From the NCBI GenBank assembly GCA_934678955.1, contig CAKUSI010000008.1, positions 1 through 33,498 on the forward strand: a DNA stretch of 33,498 bases, in the 5' to 3' direction. Source of the stretch: an uncultured Austwickia sp. GTDB taxonomy: Bacteria > Actinomycetota > Actinomycetes > Actinomycetales > Dermatophilaceae. The notes below the pieces were generated by a model. That model was not told where the DNA came from. It saw only the letters and a program-made list of their open reading frames with translations, and searched no databases. This document shows positions 32,378 through 33,498 of the stretch, one piece after another (position 1 is the first letter of the stretch; each line of letters begins with the position of its first letter). Position numbers and translations under genes: made by a program.

Positions 32378-32980
32378 TCAGCGGAAGAGCTCGTCGGCCT
32401 GGAGGGTGATGTCGTGGCCCGCGATGTGTAGCGTCACGCAATCCCCGGCGCTCTCGCCGCGGTAGTCCCCATCACCCGGCTCGGTCAGCAGGGTGAAGCG
32501 CGGGTGGTGGCGGCGGTCGATGATGAGGTAGTTCGGGATGGCGACGCTGGCGTAGTCGCGGCGCTTTCGCCCGAGGTCTTCCTCGCGGGTGGAGGGGGAG
32601 AGGGCTTCGACGACGAGAGCGATGGGTGCCGGGTCGAGGGGGAGGTCGCGCGTCGCGGCGTGGCGTTGGACGACCAGGTCCGGGACGCGGTACGTCGGGC
32701 GCGGTCCGGCGGTGATGCGCACCCCGACGCCTGGAAGGCACCGCCAATCGTTGCCGAGCTCGCCGCGCAGGTAGAAGGCCAGCTCGCTTGTCGCTTCGAC
32801 ATTGTCGGGGTGTGCGGGTGGGGTCATGAGCGGGATGCCGTCGACAAGCTCGTACGTCTCCGCGCGCGTGGTCCACTCGTCGACCCATTCCTCATGGGTA
32901 ACGGGGTGGTCGACGGCGACGAGGCGTGCGGTGGTCGTCTCAGGCATCGCACCGGGGACGATGGGCAGCGTCTGGCTCAT
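32378..32980 (-). CDS. Uma2 family PD-(D/E)XK endonuclease-like protein, copy 2
   Basis: The 200-residue protein is a paralogue of the neighbouring copy. It has Pro100-Asp101 in YRVPDLVVQRH, Glu125 in LVVEALSPSTRE, Lys139 in LGRKRRDYASV and IPNYLIIDRRHHP, so the fold's active site looks intact. The N-terminus shares MSQT-(I/L)-P with copy 1 but carries a few extra residues. The C-terminus AGDCVTLHIAGHDITLQADE matches in pattern. The ATG at 32980 has the same GGAGGAGGAACCCGTC leader as copy 1. Function is unknown. Confidence 0.85.
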   Translation of the reverse strand: MSQTLPIVPGAMPETTTARLVAVDHPVTHEEWVDEWTTRAETYELVDGIPLMTPPAHPDNVEATSELAFYLRGELGNDWRCLPGVGVRITAGPRPTYRVPDLVVQRHAATRDLPLDPAPIALVVEALSPSTREEDLGRKRRDYASVAIPNYLIIDRRHHPRFTLLTEPGDGDYRGESAGDCVTLHIAGHDITLQADELFR

Positions 32981-33006
32981 GACGGGTTCCTCCTCCCGGG
33001 GCTTTC

Positions 33007-33037
33007 AGTATGGGCGGGCCGCCTGACGCGTCGTCAA
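33007..33037 (-). promoter_or_regulatory. Promoter of Uma2 copy 2 with inverted repeat
   Basis: On the minus strand TTGACG (33037-33032) and CATACT (33012-33007) are 19 bp apart, exactly as in copy 1. The inverted repeat TGACG-N3-CGTCA is at 33024-33036. Its middle triplet differs from that of copy 1 while both arms are identical. Confidence 0.6.
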
Positions 33038-33117
33038 CCGCAGCGGGCGCCAACTCGGCGGGTCATCGGGAGGCTACGACCAAGACGTACGGATGCGCCG
33101 TCGCGCGGTGGAGCCCT

Positions 33118-33237
33118 GTGGACAGGACACCGGCGGGGGCGGGTTGTGGACGCTGGCGGGGGCGGGCTGTGGACGCCGGCGGGGGCGGGCTGTGGACGCC
33201 GGCGGGGGCGGGCTGGGGATGCTGGCGGGCACTCGGG
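33118..33237. repeat. 23-bp G-rich minisatellite between Uma2 copies
   Basis: Units beginning GTGGA occur at 33146, 33169, 33192 and 33215 (23-bp period), with a diverged lead unit at 33118. Each contains GGCGGGGGCGGG on the plus strand, so several adjacent G-runs could form a quadruplex. Open frames through it are low-complexity and not genes. Confidence 0.9.
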
Positions 33238-33288
33238 TGCCCCGGATCGCACGCCATCCGGGGCTGGTGTCCGCGGCCACCAACGCGG

Positions 33289-33498
33289 TCAGCGGATGAT
33301 GTCGGCCGCGTTGATCACGATGTCCAGGCCTGCGAGCCGTTGGGTGATGGTCTCTCCGGCCTGCTGGGCTCGGTAGTCGCCGTCCGCGGGGTTCGTGAGC
33401 AGCGTCAACCGGGGCGTGTGGTCGCGGTCGATGATCAGGTAGTTCGGGATCCCCACGCTCGCGTAGTCCCGCCGCTTGCGCCCGAGGTCCTCCGCGCG
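33289..33498 (-). CDS. Uma2 family protein, copy 3 (5' part beyond the window edge)
   Basis: The minus strand reads in an open frame from the right edge to the stop at 33289-33291, giving about 69 residues. They match the Uma2 C-terminal half: EDLGRKRRDYASVGIPNYLI, then IDRDHTPRLTLLT, and the ending INAADIIR as in copy 1. The catalytic Lys of the GRKRRDY motif is present. The N-terminal half and promoter lie outside the window. Near the end QRLAGLDIV replaces the LHIAGHDI of the other copies. Confidence 0.85.
   Translation of the reverse strand, partial: RAEDLGRKRRDYASVGIPNYLIIDRDHTPRLTLLTNPADGDYRAQQAGETITQRLAGLDIVINAADIIR

Noticed and set aside
33118..33237. DnaA-box cluster (TGTGGAC repeats)
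   Set aside because: The repeated TGTGGACGC departs from the actinobacterial box TTGTCCACA at the last positions, and the context is a G-rich minisatellite far from any replication gene.

Overview
The window is a chromosomal segment of a high-GC Gram-positive bacterium (Actinomycetota). The evidence is the very G+C-rich third codon positions, many GTG/TTG starts, and actinobacterial marker genes: MurT/GatD, an F420-type (deazaflavin) oxidoreductase, PspC sensor kinases, DUF3017 and DUF6350. The run pcrA - M23 peptidase - cobalamin-binding protein - sucC - sucD - DUF6350 - purN - purH - folD - DUF3017 - mdh matches the order of a core block I recall from Streptomyces-like chromosomes. Genus cannot be fixed from the sequence; Propionibacteriales is a low-confidence guess.

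Layout. (1) 0-2.3 kb: murT-gatD, which amidate lipid II. (2) 2.4-2.8 kb: an eight-unit, 52-bp-period palindromic repeat array. (3) 2.8-6.2 kb: a flippase-like membrane protein and a PIG-L deacetylase, divergent from a GT4 glycosyltransferase, plausibly one glycoconjugate pathway. (4) 6.2-10.8 kb: an envelope-stress system of PspC/toastrack protein plus small membrane protein, divergent from a PspC-histidine kinase and LuxR-type regulator, then a small membrane protein. (5) 10.8-11.3 kb: three more 52-bp units, a compact three-way-junction inverted repeat, and a possible small transcription unit with a perfect Shine-Dalgarno. (6) 11.3-28.2 kb: the housekeeping block (DNA repair helicase, cell-wall hydrolase, B12 subunit, succinyl-CoA ligase, purine synthesis, C1 folate metabolism, malate dehydrogenase). 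It is interrupted by a twelve-unit 52-bp array between purN and purH. (7) 28.4-33.5 kb: a more variable right end with an esterase, a LicC-like nucleotidyltransferase, a VapBC toxin-antitoxin pair, and a tandem family of Uma2 endonuclease-fold genes (two complete, one cut by the window edge, one clear and one doubtful remnant), plus several minisatellites.

Three signals are not explained by ordinary gene content. First, a family of 52-bp units occurs in three intergenic arrays (8, 3 and 12 copies), all in the same orientation. The period corresponds to five helical turns, and the palindromic core varies almost only at its two central bases. Second, many start codons have an actinobacterial -10 hexamer ending 6-7 nt upstream, which points to widespread leaderless transcription. 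One of these starts a 46-codon upstream ORF whose stop overlaps the TTG start of purN. Third, the Uma2 copies carry a duplicated promoter in which the inverted repeat TGACG-N3-CGTCA is kept while its central triplet differs.

All calls rest on reading the sequence and on recalled family knowledge. No database search was run.
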